A stretch of 64,000 nt of DNA from Acinetobacter corruptisaponis (GTDB lineage Bacteria; Pseudomonadota; Gammaproteobacteria; Pseudomonadales; Moraxellaceae), in assembly GCF_030053775.1 (NCBI RefSeq), contig NZ_CP125669.1, positions 2,785,962-2,849,961 of the forward strand. Reading direction: 5' to 3'. The translations under genes and the position numbers were made by a program. Below are positions 26,827 to 36,012 of this stretch, one piece after another. The notes under the pieces are model-generated. The model worked only from the letters and a program-made list of their open reading frames with translations, ran no database searches and was not told the origin of the DNA. Each line of letters starts with the position of its first letter. The stretch's first letter is position 1.

Positions 26827-26845
26827 AATGATATGTTTTATCATT
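26827..26845. promoter_or_regulatory. Fur-box-like palindrome upstream of the second receptor
   Basis: The 19-bp inverted repeat AATGATA-TGTTT-TATCATT lies about 70 bp before the receptor start. It matches the outer parts of the Fur consensus but has a non-consensus centre, so it is weaker than the piuA site. Confidence 0.55.
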
Positions 26846-26959
26846 TACAACAAAAATTAACATTTATTTAAGGTTGTTTTAAGAAAACTATTTTTTGAAT
26901 TAATTTGTGTTGAAATGGACGAAAATCAAAGAAAGCGAGTTGCTTTTTCATCATGTGTT

Positions 26960-26987
26960 TTGTATATCTGCAAAGTTGTCATATAAT
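26960..26987 (+). promoter_or_regulatory. Putative promoter of tig
   Basis: A -10 TATAAT (26982-26987) and a -35-like TTGTAT (26960-26965) with a 16-bp spacer, 47 bp before the tig start. Confidence 0.55.
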
Positions 26988-27034
26988 GTGGCACTTTTAA
27001 AAACTGTTACTACTAACTAAATATCGAGGAAGCC

Positions 27035-28366
27035 ATGCAAGTAACGACTGAAGCGGTTTCGGGCGTTGCCCGTCGTTTAAATGTTTCTGTACCGACGAGC
27101 CGTGTTAACGAGCAATTTGAAGCTCGCTTAAAACGCACTGCCAAAACTGTGAAGATCAACGGCTTCCGTCCAGGTAAGGTGCCTTTAAACGTTGTTCGCC
27201 GTGAATATGGTGCGGGCATTTATCAGGAAGTGGTGAATGACATCATTCGCGACACTGTGTTCGAAGCGATTCAACAAGAAAAAATCAATGCGGTAGGTAT
27301 GCCGAACATTGAGAAAGTTGAAAACAAAGATGACGCTTTAGTGTATGAAGCAACTGTTGAAGTTTATCCAGAAGTGGAAGTGAAGACTTTTGCAGATTTG
27401 GAAGTTGAACGCAAGGCTTCAGAAATCAACGACAAAGACGTTGATACCATGATTGAGAACCTGCAAAAGCAACGCGCTTCTTGGGCCGAAACCAAGGGTA
27501 TGGCGAAGAAAGACATGCAGGTGACTTTCGACTTTGAAGGTACTGTTGATGGTGAGAAGTTCGAGGGCGGTTCTGCTGAAGACTTTAAACTGGTTCTTGG
27601 TTCAGGTCGTATGATCCCTGGCTTTGAAGACGGTATCGTTGGCATGAAGAAAGGCGAAGAGAAAGTGATTGATGTGACTTTCCCTGAAGACTATCAGGCT
27701 GAAAATCTGGCGGGTAAAGCTGCCCAGTTCAAGATCACTGTGAAGCTTGTTGAAAAACAGAAACTTCCAGAAATTGATGCTGAATTCCTAAAAATCTTTG
27801 GCTTGACTGAAGAAGAAGGCTTGGACAAGTTAAAGGCTGATGTTCGTAAGAACATGGAACGTGAAGTTCGCAACGGTCTGCGTAACCAGGTTAAACAAGC
27901 TGCGTTTGATGCCCTTGTTGCTGCAAACGAAATCGAAGTTCCAGCTTCTATGGTTGCCCAGGAAATTGACCGTCAACGTCAACAAATGATCCAGCAGTTC
28001 ACTCAACAATTTGGTGGTCAGGGCGCAGGCGCATTTGACAGCAGCATGCTTCCAGATGAATTGTTCAAGGAGCAAGCTGAAAAATCAGTGAAACTTGGTG
28101 TGTTGGTGAGCAAAGTATTGGCTGACGCTAAACTTGAAGTTGACCAGGCACGTGTTGATGCTTATATCGATGATATGGCTTCTTCTTATGAAGACCCAAC
28201 AGAAGTGGTTGAATACTTCAAAAATGACAAGCAGCAACGCGCTCAAATTGAAGCTGTTGTGCTGGAAGATCAGGTTGTTGACCACATCCTGGCTTCTGCT
28301 AAAGTAAGTGATGTAAATGTAAGCTATGAAGACTTGTTAAAAGAGCAACAGGCACGCCGTGGCTAA
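27035..28366 (+). CDS. tig: Trigger factor (ribosome-associated chaperone/prolyl isomerase)
   Basis: 443 residues. The N-terminal ribosome-binding domain carries [17 protein letters not shown] (about residues 44-60). The FKBP-type isomerase domain spans about 160-245 ('[15 protein letters not shown]', '[21 protein letters not shown]'). The C-terminal helical chaperone arms follow. It shields nascent chains at the ribosome exit. It is followed by clpP and clpX, the usual order, with a terminator after tig. AGGA lies 6 nt before the ATG. Confidence 0.96.
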   Translation: MQVTTEAVSGVARRLNVSVPTSRVNEQFEARLKRTAKTVKINGFRPGKVPLNVVRREYGAGIYQEVVNDIIRDTVFEAIQQEKINAVGMPNIEKVENKDDALVYEATVEVYPEVEVKTFADLEVERKASEINDKDVDTMIENLQKQRASWAETKGMAKKDMQVTFDFEGTVDGEKFEGGSAEDFKLVLGSGRMIPGFEDGIVGMKKGEEKVIDVTFPEDYQAENLAGKAAQFKITVKLVEKQKLPEIDAEFLKIFGLTEEEGLDKLKADVRKNMEREVRNGLRNQVKQAAFDALVAANEIEVPASMVAQEIDRQRQQMIQQFTQQFGGQGAGAFDSSMLPDELFKEQAEKSVKLGVLVSKVLADAKLEVDQARVDAYIDDMASSYEDPTEVVEYFKNDKQQRAQIEAVVLEDQVVDHILASAKVSDVNVSYEDLLKEQQARRG

Positions 28367-28385
28367 TCTTTTAAAAGTTTAGAAG

Positions 28386-28410
28386 AAAGGCGCTTGATGC
28401 GCCTTTTTTT
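28386..28410 (+). terminator. Intrinsic terminator of tig
   Basis: The hairpin AAGGCGC / GCGCCTT with a 5-nt loop is followed by seven T, 20 bp past the tig stop. Confidence 0.85.
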
Positions 28411-28563
28411 ATGCGTGTTATGAAAGTGTTAATTTGTCGAAAAATGACTCGGTTTTGCCATAAATAATCGAATATTTCAGGTTGAACCTTTTGCAATTTC
28501 ATCGATTATCCCTCATATTGTTGGCATAGATCGAGTCAGAATAATTTAGGAATAAATAAACCT

Positions 28564-29169
28564 ATGTATGTTCCAACAATTGAAAATGCTTTAGTTCCTG
28601 TTGTCGTTGAACAATCCTCTCGTGGTGAGCGTTCTTTTGATATTTATTCACGCCTGTTACGTGAGCGTGTGATTTTTTTAACAGGTGAAGTTGAAGACAA
28701 CATGGCCAATTTAATCGTTGCGCAGATGTTGTTTCTGGAAGCTGAAAATCCAGAGAAAGATATCCATCTTTATATTAACTCACCAGGCGGTTCAGTGACT
28801 GCGGGTATGGCGATTTATGACACCATGCAGTTCATCAAGCCAGATGTGGTGACCTACTGTATGGGGCAGGCGGCATCGATGGGTGCATTCCTGTTGAATG
28901 CGGGTGCCAAGGGCAAGCGTTATTGCCTTGAAAATGCCCGTGTCATGATTCACCAGCCCTTGGGTGGTTTCCGTGGTCAGGCTTCTGACATTGAAATTCA
29001 CGCACGTGAGATTCTCTTTATCAAAGAGCGTTTAAACCGTTTGATGGCTGAGCATAGTGGTCAGAACTATGAAACTGTCGCACGCGACACAGACCGTGAC
29101 AACTTTATGACTGCACAGGCAGCAAAAGAATATGGTTTGGTTGATCAGGTGCTGAGCAAGCGTCCTTGA
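28564..29169 (+). CDS. clpP: ATP-dependent Clp protease proteolytic subunit
   Basis: 201 residues. The catalytic triad is Ser105 (GQAASMGAF), His130 ([10 protein letters not shown]) and Asp179 (DTDRDNFM). ClpP forms a 14-mer barrel that degrades proteins unfolded by ClpX or ClpA. The short N-terminal extension before '[22 protein letters not shown]' fits a self-cleaved propeptide. It lies 41 bp before clpX on the same strand. AGGA is about 12 nt from the ATG, a loose spacing. Confidence 0.97.
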   Translation: MYVPTIENALVPVVVEQSSRGERSFDIYSRLLRERVIFLTGEVEDNMANLIVAQMLFLEAENPEKDIHLYINSPGGSVTAGMAIYDTMQFIKPDVVTYCMGQAASMGAFLLNAGAKGKRYCLENARVMIHQPLGGFRGQASDIEIHAREILFIKERLNRLMAEHSGQNYETVARDTDRDNFMTAQAAKEYGLVDQVLSKRP

Positions 29170-29210
29170 TTTTTAAAAACTAGGTTTAAGATTTAAGTTG
29201 TGGAGTAAAT

Positions 29211-30521
29211 ATGTCCGAACATCCTCAAGGACAAAAACATTGTTCATTTTGTGGTAAGACGCAATCTGAAGTTGGAAAATTGATTGCAGGTGAGGACGCA
29301 TATATTTGTAATGAGTGTGTGGATGTCTGCTTGGACTTGGTACAAACCAGCCAACAGGTTGAAGCGGGGGATTGGGCAAGCAAGGCATTGCCTAAGCCAC
29401 ATGAAATACGTGCTGCCCTTGACCAGTATGTCATTGGACAGGATATTGCGAAAAAAACCCTGTCTGTTGCTGTGTATAACCACTACAAACGGTTGAAGGT
29501 TGGGCAGTTCCACCACACACATCAGGATGTTGAAATCGCAAAAAGTAACATTCTACTGATTGGTCCAACAGGATCAGGTAAGACCTTGCTGGCGCAAACA
29601 CTTGCCCGCTTGCTGGATGTTCCATTTGCCATGGCAGATGCGACTACACTCACGGAAGCAGGTTATGTGGGTGAAGATGTTGAAAACATCGTGCAGAAGC
29701 TATTGCAGAAAGCGGACTATGATGTAGAGAAAGCCCAGAAAGGCATTATCTATATTGATGAGATCGACAAGATCACCCGTAAGTCTGAGAATCCATCCAT
29801 TACCCGTGATGTTTCAGGTGAGGGTGTGCAACAGGCACTGTTGAAAATGATTGAGGGCACTGTTGCCTCAATTCCACCTCAAGGTGGACGTAAACATCCT
29901 CAACAGGAATTTATTCAGATTGACACCTCAAATATCCTGTTTATTTGTGGCGGTGCATTCTCTGGTCTGGAAAAAATTGTCCAGCAGCGTCAGGAAAAGG
30001 GCGGGATCGGCTTTACCGCTGATGTGAAGAACAAGGATGATCGTAAGAAAATCTCTGAGTTGTTCCGTCAGGTTGAGGCAACTGATCTGGTCAAGTTTGG
30101 CTTGATTCCTGAGTTCATTGGTCGTTTGCCTGTGATTGCCACTTTGGAGGAACTGGATGAAGAAGCGCTGATGCAGATTCTGACAGAACCGAAGAATGCA
30201 TTGACACGCCAATATCAATACCTGTTCACAATGGAAGATGTGGATTTGGTGTTTGATGAGTCTGCATTGCGTGCGGTGGCGAAGAAAGCGCTGGAACGCA
30301 ATACGGGTGCACGCGGTCTACGTTCAATTCTGGAAAATGTTTTGCTTGAAACCATGTACGATTTACCAAGCCGTACAGATGTTGGTACAGTGGTTGTGGA
30401 TGAGGCGGTGATTAATGGCACCGCAAAACCAACCTATAAAGCTGAGCGTCTGCCCCAGGTGACCACGCCTGAACTGGTGGAAAAAAAAGACTTGAAAGTG
30501 ATTGATTCCAAATCGGCCTAA
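29211..30521 (+). CDS. clpX: ATP-dependent Clp protease ATP-binding subunit ClpX
   Basis: 436 residues. The N-terminal C4 zinc-binding domain has CSFCGK and CNECVDVC. The AAA+ module shows Walker A GPTGSGKT, Walker [11 protein letters not shown], the pore loop region, the ClpP-docking loop IGF (in GGIGFTADV), and sensor regions '[12 protein letters not shown]' and '[10 protein letters not shown]'. It unfolds tagged substrates for ClpP. A GTGGAG site precedes the ATG. Confidence 0.97.
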   Translation: MSEHPQGQKHCSFCGKTQSEVGKLIAGEDAYICNECVDVCLDLVQTSQQVEAGDWASKALPKPHEIRAALDQYVIGQDIAKKTLSVAVYNHYKRLKVGQFHHTHQDVEIAKSNILLIGPTGSGKTLLAQTLARLLDVPFAMADATTLTEAGYVGEDVENIVQKLLQKADYDVEKAQKGIIYIDEIDKITRKSENPSITRDVSGEGVQQALLKMIEGTVASIPPQGGRKHPQQEFIQIDTSNILFICGGAFSGLEKIVQQRQEKGGIGFTADVKNKDDRKKISELFRQVEATDLVKFGLIPEFIGRLPVIATLEELDEEALMQILTEPKNALTRQYQYLFTMEDVDLVFDESALRAVAKKALERNTGARGLRSILENVLLETMYDLPSRTDVGTVVVDEAVINGTAKPTYKAERLPQVTTPELVEKKDLKVIDSKSA

Positions 30522-30544
30522 CGGCAACGGTTTATCACTCATCT

Positions 30545-30582
30545 AAAAAAGCATGAAAGGTTTAGCTTTTCATGCTTTTTTT
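30545..30582 (+). terminator. Intrinsic terminator of clpPX
   Basis: A long stem AAAAAGCATGAAA / TTTTCATGCTTTTT with a 7-8-nt loop and a T run, 24 bp past the clpX stop. Confidence 0.85.
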
Positions 30583-30682
30583 ATTTGCAATTGGTCGGTG
30601 AGGTGTTAATCTTAAAAATTGGAAAATCCGCATAGTTTTGCGCTGTTAACAATAAATCCAAGAAAACGCCTTGAGGGATGTC

Positions 30683-31399
30683 ATGCGTTATTTAATATTG
30701 TCATTATGTTGTGCTGGGGTATTGGCTGGCTGTCAAAGCCACAAAGCCGTTGAGGAAAAACCAGCAGCACTGACTGCAACGCTACCACCAGTGGATACTG
30801 AAAAAGAACCAGGCCTGTTTGATCAATACCATGTGGGTGGCTTCACTGTAGGTGGTTGGGTCAATCAAAAGTTGGGTCAATACTTCACACCAGTTAAACC
30901 GCAAAATGAACAGGCGGCCATTGTGTATCTGTATCGACCAGATTCGCGCTGGAACCGTCAGGAAATTGCGGCGGTCAACCTGTTTATCAATGGTCATCGT
31001 ATTCCAAGCCTGTTACATAATCATTATTACTGGGTTGAACTCCCTGCGGGAACCTATCGTTTAAGTGCAAGCCGTCCCTTGGCAGGATTACATTTCCAGA
31101 AACCAAAATATCTGGACCTGACGGTGGATGCCGCGCAAACCTATTTCATCAAATATGATGAGGAAAACAAGATTTCCCGTAGTGAACATACGGGCCCCTG
31201 GATGGTGATGCCTGACAAGGTTGCCCATCAGGAAATTGCGTTTACCCGCCTAAAATCTTCGAGCTATAACTTCGTTGCACAGGATGAATCGGGAGAGGTT
31301 CGTTCCAAGCCTCAGGAGCTCAAGCCCGTTAAATATGATGAAAAGTCTGAAGTGCTTTTGGTCAAGCCATTTAAAATCTGGAATCCTTTAACCTGGTAA
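30683..31399 (+). CDS. DUF2846-type lipoprotein
   Basis: 238 residues from ATG 30683, chosen over an upstream TTG because GAGG lies about 6 nt before it and the lipoprotein signal then begins at residue 1 (MRYLILSLCCAGVLAGC). Cys17 is in the lipobox LAGC. The middle region 'AAIVYLYRPDSRWNRQEIAAVNLFINGHRIPSLLHNHYYWVELPAGTYRLSA' is the DUF2846 pattern, a small beta domain found in periplasmic lipoproteins of unknown role. Single gene after the clpX terminator. Confidence 0.75.
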   Translation: MRYLILSLCCAGVLAGCQSHKAVEEKPAALTATLPPVDTEKEPGLFDQYHVGGFTVGGWVNQKLGQYFTPVKPQNEQAAIVYLYRPDSRWNRQEIAAVNLFINGHRIPSLLHNHYYWVELPAGTYRLSASRPLAGLHFQKPKYLDLTVDAAQTYFIKYDEENKISRSEHTGPWMVMPDKVAHQEIAFTRLKSSSYNFVAQDESGEVRSKPQELKPVKYDEKSEVLLVKPFKIWNPLTW

Positions 31400-31417
31400 A
31401 CTGACACAGAACAGGGA

Positions 31418-31960
31418 CTAATCAGGTTGAACCAGTGGTTTGATGATGGTTAGGAACTGTTCCTTTAGCTGTGAGCTTTGCTCTGGATCATTCAGGCTTT
31501 GCTGGCTCAAATGACTCATATACTGAAAAACATTGGTGCTGATTTTCAATGTTTTTTGATTAATGGATCTACCCTCAGGCGTTTTTAGGAATTTTAAATA
31601 AGCCTGCACCTCTTCCTCACTTAATGTCTCGGCATAAATTTTTTCTATGGCCTGTAAGGTTTCGGGTCGGGCGAACACTTTTGAACTGGTGTCTTTCAAC
31701 AATTGGCTGAGTTCGAGTACAGCCAATTGTTCCTGTGTGGTGGTTAATTTATCCTTGTTTAATACCCTTAGCAGGATGTTTTCAGCTTCTGAATCCAATG
31801 TCGGCTGCATTTCATCCAAAGAGGTATATAGGATATTTTCAAACTCACTCAGTTTGATCAGCTCTTTTACAGACTGGGTTCGCGCTGGTGTGGCAAAGAC
31901 ACTTTGTATGGCACTGATCAGGCATAAACCGACCAGCACCCTCGATATATTTCTACTCAT
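31418..31960 (-). CDS. Exported DUF2059-like protein
   Basis: 180 residues from ATG 31960, which directly gives a signal peptide (MSRNISRVLVGLCLISAIQSVFA). Starts 16 codons further upstream would bury the signal. The rest is helical; 'IYAETLSEEEVQAYLKFLKTPEGRSI' is the DUF2059 hallmark (S/T-E-E-E-x-x-A-x-x-x-F-x-x-T-P-x-G). Function unknown; periplasmic. It converges on the lipoprotein gene and follows fumA on the same strand across a terminator. Confidence 0.72.
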   Translation of the reverse strand: MSRNISRVLVGLCLISAIQSVFATPARTQSVKELIKLSEFENILYTSLDEMQPTLDSEAENILLRVLNKDKLTTTQEQLAVLELSQLLKDTSSKVFARPETLQAIEKIYAETLSEEEVQAYLKFLKTPEGRSINQKTLKISTNVFQYMSHLSQQSLNDPEQSSQLKEQFLTIIKPLVQPD

Positions 31961-32013
31961 GTCTTTGCCCTTATTGTTGTTTTGTTTTTTATAATCTAAC
32001 AGAAGCACTGGGC

Positions 32014-32043
32014 AAAAAAATAGCCGAATACGATGATTCGGCT
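32014..32043 (-). terminator. Intrinsic terminator of fumA
   Basis: A perfect 9-bp stem TAGCCGAAT / ATTCGGCTA with a 5-nt loop, followed on the minus strand by seven T, 18 bp past the fumA stop. Confidence 0.85.
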
Positions 32044-32061
32044 ACCTGAATTGTATAAATA

Positions 32062-33588
32062 TTATGATGCAGCGGCATCAACCACTGGAATCTTGCCAAT
32101 CTTCGCTTGCCAGATTTTTGGTGCAATGGCGTGGATTGAGGTGCCATTGACATCAACTGCAACAGATACAGGCATGTCTTCAACCACAAACTTGTAGATC
32201 GCTTCCATACCCAAGTCTGCGAATGCAACCACTTCGGCTTCACGTACTGCTTTAGATACGAGGTAAGCTGCACCACCAACGGCCATCAGGTAAGTTGCCT
32301 TGTTGTTCTTGATTGCCTCAACCGCAGCAGGGCCACGATCCGCTTTACCAATCATACCAAATAAGCCTGTAGCTTCCAGAACCTGACGGGTAAACTTGTC
32401 CATACGGGTTGCAGTTGTTGGGCCAGCAGGACCAACCACTTCATCGCCAACTGGATCGACTGGACCAACGTAGTAAATAAATTTACCTTTTAGATCTACA
32501 GGAAGTTCTTCACCATTATTTAACATATCGACCATGCGTTTATGTGCAGCATCACGACCTGTATAAATGGTGCCATTGAGAAGTAAGGTGTCACCTGGTT
32601 TCCAGGAATTCATTTCTTCCTGAGTAATGGTATCCAGATTTACACGCTTAGACTGAGAGGAATCCCAAGTCACGGCAGGATAGTCTTCAAGTTTAGGTGC
32701 CTGAATATGCGCAACACCAGTACCATCTAACTGGAAATGTGCATGACGAGTTGCAGCACAGTTTGGAATCATTCCCACTGGTTTGCCCGCAGCATGACAT
32801 GGGTAATCCTTGATCTTGATATCAAGCACTGTGGTTAAACCGCCAAGGCCTTGTGCGCCAATACCCAGCGCATTTACTTTCTCGAAGATCTCGATACGGA
32901 GTTCTTCCATTTTGCTTTGTGGGCCACGACGAAGTAATTCGTCCATGTTGATTTCTTCCATGAGTGCTTCTTTGGCAAGCATCATGGCTTTTTCAGCAGT
33001 ACCACCGATACCAATACCGAGCATACCTGGTGGACACCAACCTGCACCCATGGTTGGAACAGTTTTAAGTACCCAGTCCACAATCGAGTCAGATGGGTTC
33101 AACATTGCAAGCTTGGATTTATTTTCTGAACCACCACCTTTTGCTGCAACAGTAATATCAACCTTGTTACCTGGAACGAGCTTGTAGTGAATCACGGCAG
33201 GGGTATTGTCTTTAGTATTTTTACGACCAAAAGCTGGATCGGCCAACACAGAAGCACGGAGTACGTTTGAGTTCTCTAGGTAACCTTGGCGTACTCCTTC
33301 GTTGACTGCATCATCCAGACTCATGCTTAAATCAAATTTAACGTCTAAGCCAACTTCAAGGAAAACGTTGACAATCCCTGTATCCTGACAGATTGGGCGA
33401 TGACCTTCAGCACACATACGTGAGTTGATAAGGATTTGTGCAATTGCATCTTTTGCAGCTTTGTTTTCTTCACGATCATAAGCACGGCTCATCGCTTGGA
33501 TGAAGTCTTGTGGGTGATAGTAAGAAATAAACTGCAGGGCATCCTTGATTGATGTAATCAAGTCATCTTGTTTGATGATCGTTGTCAT
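32062..33588 (-). CDS. fumA: Class I fumarate hydratase (iron-sulfur)
   Basis: 508 residues, the single-chain class I type that uses a [4Fe-4S] cluster to interconvert fumarate and malate in the TCA cycle. The N-terminal alpha-like part has 'RPICQDTGIVNVFLEVG' and 'GWCPPGMLGIGIGG', whose cysteines are among the cluster ligands; 'NCAATRH' supplies another. The C-terminal beta-like part has 'GDTLLLNGTIYTGRDAAHKRM' and 'VVGPAGPTTATRMD'. The cluster makes it sensitive to oxygen and superoxide. Single gene with its own terminator. Confidence 0.93.
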   Translation of the reverse strand: MTTIIKQDDLITSIKDALQFISYYHPQDFIQAMSRAYDREENKAAKDAIAQILINSRMCAEGHRPICQDTGIVNVFLEVGLDVKFDLSMSLDDAVNEGVRQGYLENSNVLRASVLADPAFGRKNTKDNTPAVIHYKLVPGNKVDITVAAKGGGSENKSKLAMLNPSDSIVDWVLKTVPTMGAGWCPPGMLGIGIGGTAEKAMMLAKEALMEEINMDELLRRGPQSKMEELRIEIFEKVNALGIGAQGLGGLTTVLDIKIKDYPCHAAGKPVGMIPNCAATRHAHFQLDGTGVAHIQAPKLEDYPAVTWDSSQSKRVNLDTITQEEMNSWKPGDTLLLNGTIYTGRDAAHKRMVDMLNNGEELPVDLKGKFIYYVGPVDPVGDEVVGPAGPTTATRMDKFTRQVLEATGLFGMIGKADRGPAAVEAIKNNKATYLMAVGGAAYLVSKAVREAEVVAFADLGMEAIYKFVVEDMPVSVAVDVNGTSIHAIAPKIWQAKIGKIPVVDAAAS

Positions 33589-33736
33589 ATCAAATTTCTC
33601 TTGAGCGGGCGATTAGCTGGCGGGCTAAATTATATGACAAAAAGGAATGAATGTGGGAGTTTTAGCTTAGATTTGGCTAAAGGTCTAAAGTAAGCCTTTG
33701 ATCTAAATTGCATCAACCAAAGGTGCGCTTTGGATT

Positions 33737-34597
33737 TTAGTTTTTTCTCAGTTGAGATGGACTATAGCCAAACTGTTTCTTAAAGCGATGGCTAAAATGG
33801 CTGCTTGAGCTAAATCCATATTGTACTGCGATCTCTGTCAGATTAGCTGTGGTCTGTTCCAGTGCTTGATGGGCGCGCTCAAGACGGCGTTGCATGACAT
33901 ATTGATGCGGTGGCATGTGCATGGATTGCTTGAACATATGCGCAAAATGATATTCACTGAGTTGCGTCTGTTGCGCTAAATCAGACAAGGTCAAACTCAA
34001 ATGTAGATGTTGATCAATCCATTCTATTAGTTGTTTGAGCACATATGGGGAGAGGCCACCTTTAACTTCGGGCACTTGCCACTGTGCATGGCTATAATTT
34101 TTAATCAGATGATTGAGTAACAGCGTTGTTGCGGTACTCATCTGTAAATGGTTTTCACGATCTTGCCATGCACCATTCAGTAAAAAATGACGATAGATTA
34201 TGGAAATTTGTGGGTCAGCCACAAAAATTTGCGGATTTAAAATGATCTGGCTGGGTTCGCGATCCCAGACCTGTTCTGCCACCCGTTGTAGGTGTTGCTC
34301 AGTATAGTAAAGATGTACAAAGGTAAGTGGATCGCGTAGATCCCAAGTCGATTCAAAATCCTGTGGCATCAGGCACATGCGATCTGGCCCGCCCCCATTA
34401 TGCCAGCCTTGAGCGGTCTTTTGATAGCTTTCATAACCGCCCTGAATATACATACTCAAAGTGTGATGATTGCTACACACGCTGACACGATCTTGATTAT
34501 TTTGCCACATGGCGAGCTGCATACCCGAACCCAGTTCTACCGAGTCGAGCAATTGCGCTTTATATTGCTGTAATTGATCGAGAATCTGATATTTCAT
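33737..34597 (-). CDS. AraC family transcriptional regulator
   Basis: 286 residues. The N-terminal half is a cupin-like sensor region; the C-terminal 100 residues hold two helix-turn-helix motifs ('LTLSDLAQQTQLSEYHFAHMFKQSMHMPPHQYVMQRRLERA' and 'NLTEIAVQYGFSSSSHFSHRFKKQFGYSPSQLRK'), the AraC/XylS signature. It is divergent from the DMT transporter gene with about 180 bp between the starts, so it probably controls that gene. The effector is unknown. Confidence 0.88.
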   Translation of the reverse strand: MKYQILDQLQQYKAQLLDSVELGSGMQLAMWQNNQDRVSVCSNHHTLSMYIQGGYESYQKTAQGWHNGGGPDRMCLMPQDFESTWDLRDPLTFVHLYYTEQHLQRVAEQVWDREPSQIILNPQIFVADPQISIIYRHFLLNGAWQDRENHLQMSTATTLLLNHLIKNYSHAQWQVPEVKGGLSPYVLKQLIEWIDQHLHLSLTLSDLAQQTQLSEYHFAHMFKQSMHMPPHQYVMQRRLERAHQALEQTTANLTEIAVQYGFSSSSHFSHRFKKQFGYSPSQLRKN

Positions 34598-34776
34598 CTT
34601 CTATATGCAGTGCCAAATAGAGTATTTAGTGTAGGACTTTCATATCGCCTTGTCATCTAGCAAAAGCATGAATAAAAATCGCAAGTTGATGACAGGCATC
34701 GCAAGATTATGCAAGAAATCATGGACCCAAAACTCGCAAAATAGCAGTTGTGGTCATTGAGTTTGGTTTAAAAGAG

Positions 34777-35682
34777 ATGAATGCGCTGTTATATGCTTTG
34801 GTTGTGGTGATCTGGGGAACAACATGGATTGCGATTAGTCTGCAACAACAAAGTGGAATTTCGGTCAGTGTTGCGGTGTTCTGGCGTTTTTTTATTTCTG
34901 CAATAGTGTTATTTGTTTTCGTTGTATTAAGTCGAAAGTTGTGGAAACTGGCGATTCAGGATCATCTGTTTTGTATGTTGCAGGCCTGCTGCATTTTTGG
35001 TTTTAACTTCGTCTGCTTCTACTATGCGGTGCAATATATCAGTAGCGGTTTGGAAGCCGTGATTTTCTCCATGGCGGTGATTTTTAATACCATCAATGCC
35101 CGATTATTTTTCTCTCAGCAGGTTTCTTCACGGTTCTATCCTGCTGCTTTACTCGGTGTGTTGGGGATTATTGCCTTGTTCTGGCATGATGTGGCGGGCA
35201 CCACTTTAAATCGCAATACCTTAATAGGTATTGGACTATGTATCCTAGGCACTTATGGTTTTTCTTTAGGGAATATGATCAGTACGCGCCATCAAAAACA
35301 TGGGTTGGATATTTTTACCACCAATGCCTATGGCATGTTGTATGGCTCGCTTTTAATGGCCTTGATTTCATGGTTTAGGCAGGATGATTTTTTTCCAAGT
35401 ATGCAGTTTAGTGCAATCAGTGCCTTACTCTATCTAGCGATCTTTGGTTCGGTGATTGGGTTTACTGCTTATTTTTATCTGGTTGGACGAATTGGGGCTG
35501 GTAAGGCAGCTTATAGTACTTTGCTATTTCCTTTGGTGGCTTTGCTTATTTCAACGATATGGGAGGATTACCATTGGCAAATGAATGCGGTGATCGGAGT
35601 AATTTTGATTTTATGTGGCAATGCGATTTTCTTTATCAAAGGTCCACACTCTAAGATGGTTCAAGCTTCTAAGTCGGTTTAA
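34777..35682 (+). CDS. EamA/DMT family transporter
   Basis: 301 residues from ATG 34777 (MNALLYALVVVIWGTTW); a GTG nine codons earlier is an alternative. Ten hydrophobic helices in two EamA repeats are visible; the first repeat has the typical 'WGTTWIAI' start and the second 'GIGLCILGTYGFSLGNM'. Such inner membrane proteins usually export amino acids or other small metabolites. The divergent AraC gene is the likely regulator. The cargo cannot be told. Confidence 0.85.
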   Translation: MNALLYALVVVIWGTTWIAISLQQQSGISVSVAVFWRFFISAIVLFVFVVLSRKLWKLAIQDHLFCMLQACCIFGFNFVCFYYAVQYISSGLEAVIFSMAVIFNTINARLFFSQQVSSRFYPAALLGVLGIIALFWHDVAGTTLNRNTLIGIGLCILGTYGFSLGNMISTRHQKHGLDIFTTNAYGMLYGSLLMALISWFRQDDFFPSMQFSAISALLYLAIFGSVIGFTAYFYLVGRIGAGKAAYSTLLFPLVALLISTIWEDYHWQMNAVIGVILILCGNAIFFIKGPHSKMVQASKSV

Positions 35683-35746
35683 GTGAAAAAAGCTTAATGT
35701 TAAAGAAGTTTGATATACAAGAGGTCTCGATTCTTCTTATTTTGCT

Positions 35747-35865
35747 TCATGAGCATTTGCTCTCGTGACAGGTGGCATGGATGCCACCTTGTTAGACTGT
35801 GGTTTACAGGGATGTACCATCAGTCTAACAGAGGGGTTTTGTTACTTTTGCCCAGTCAAAAGTAA
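35747..35865. repeat. Intergenic block of consecutive hairpins (REP-like)
   Basis: Between the transporter and pta lie four inverted repeats in a row: GAGC-ATTT-GCTC near 35752; GGTGGCA-TGGA-TGCCACC (35771-35788); GTTAGACTG / CAGTCTAAC (35791-35829) enclosing a smaller GGTTTACA / TGTACC hairpin; and TTACTTTTG / CAAAAGTAA (35842-35865). The rest of the 330-bp gap (35683-36012) shows no gene. The density suggests a dispersed chromosomal repeat, not just terminators. Confidence 0.6.
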
Positions 35866-36012
35866 GGCAAATGTCTATACAAAAAACTTATGATGACTCA
35901 TGGTTTATGAGACTGTGAGTGCTTCATTTAAAATAAAAATGATTTGATTCAACTGGTAAAACTTATCTGCTTGTGCATTTTACAGCTCAAGCAGAGGGCT
36001 ATCGTAAGTTGC

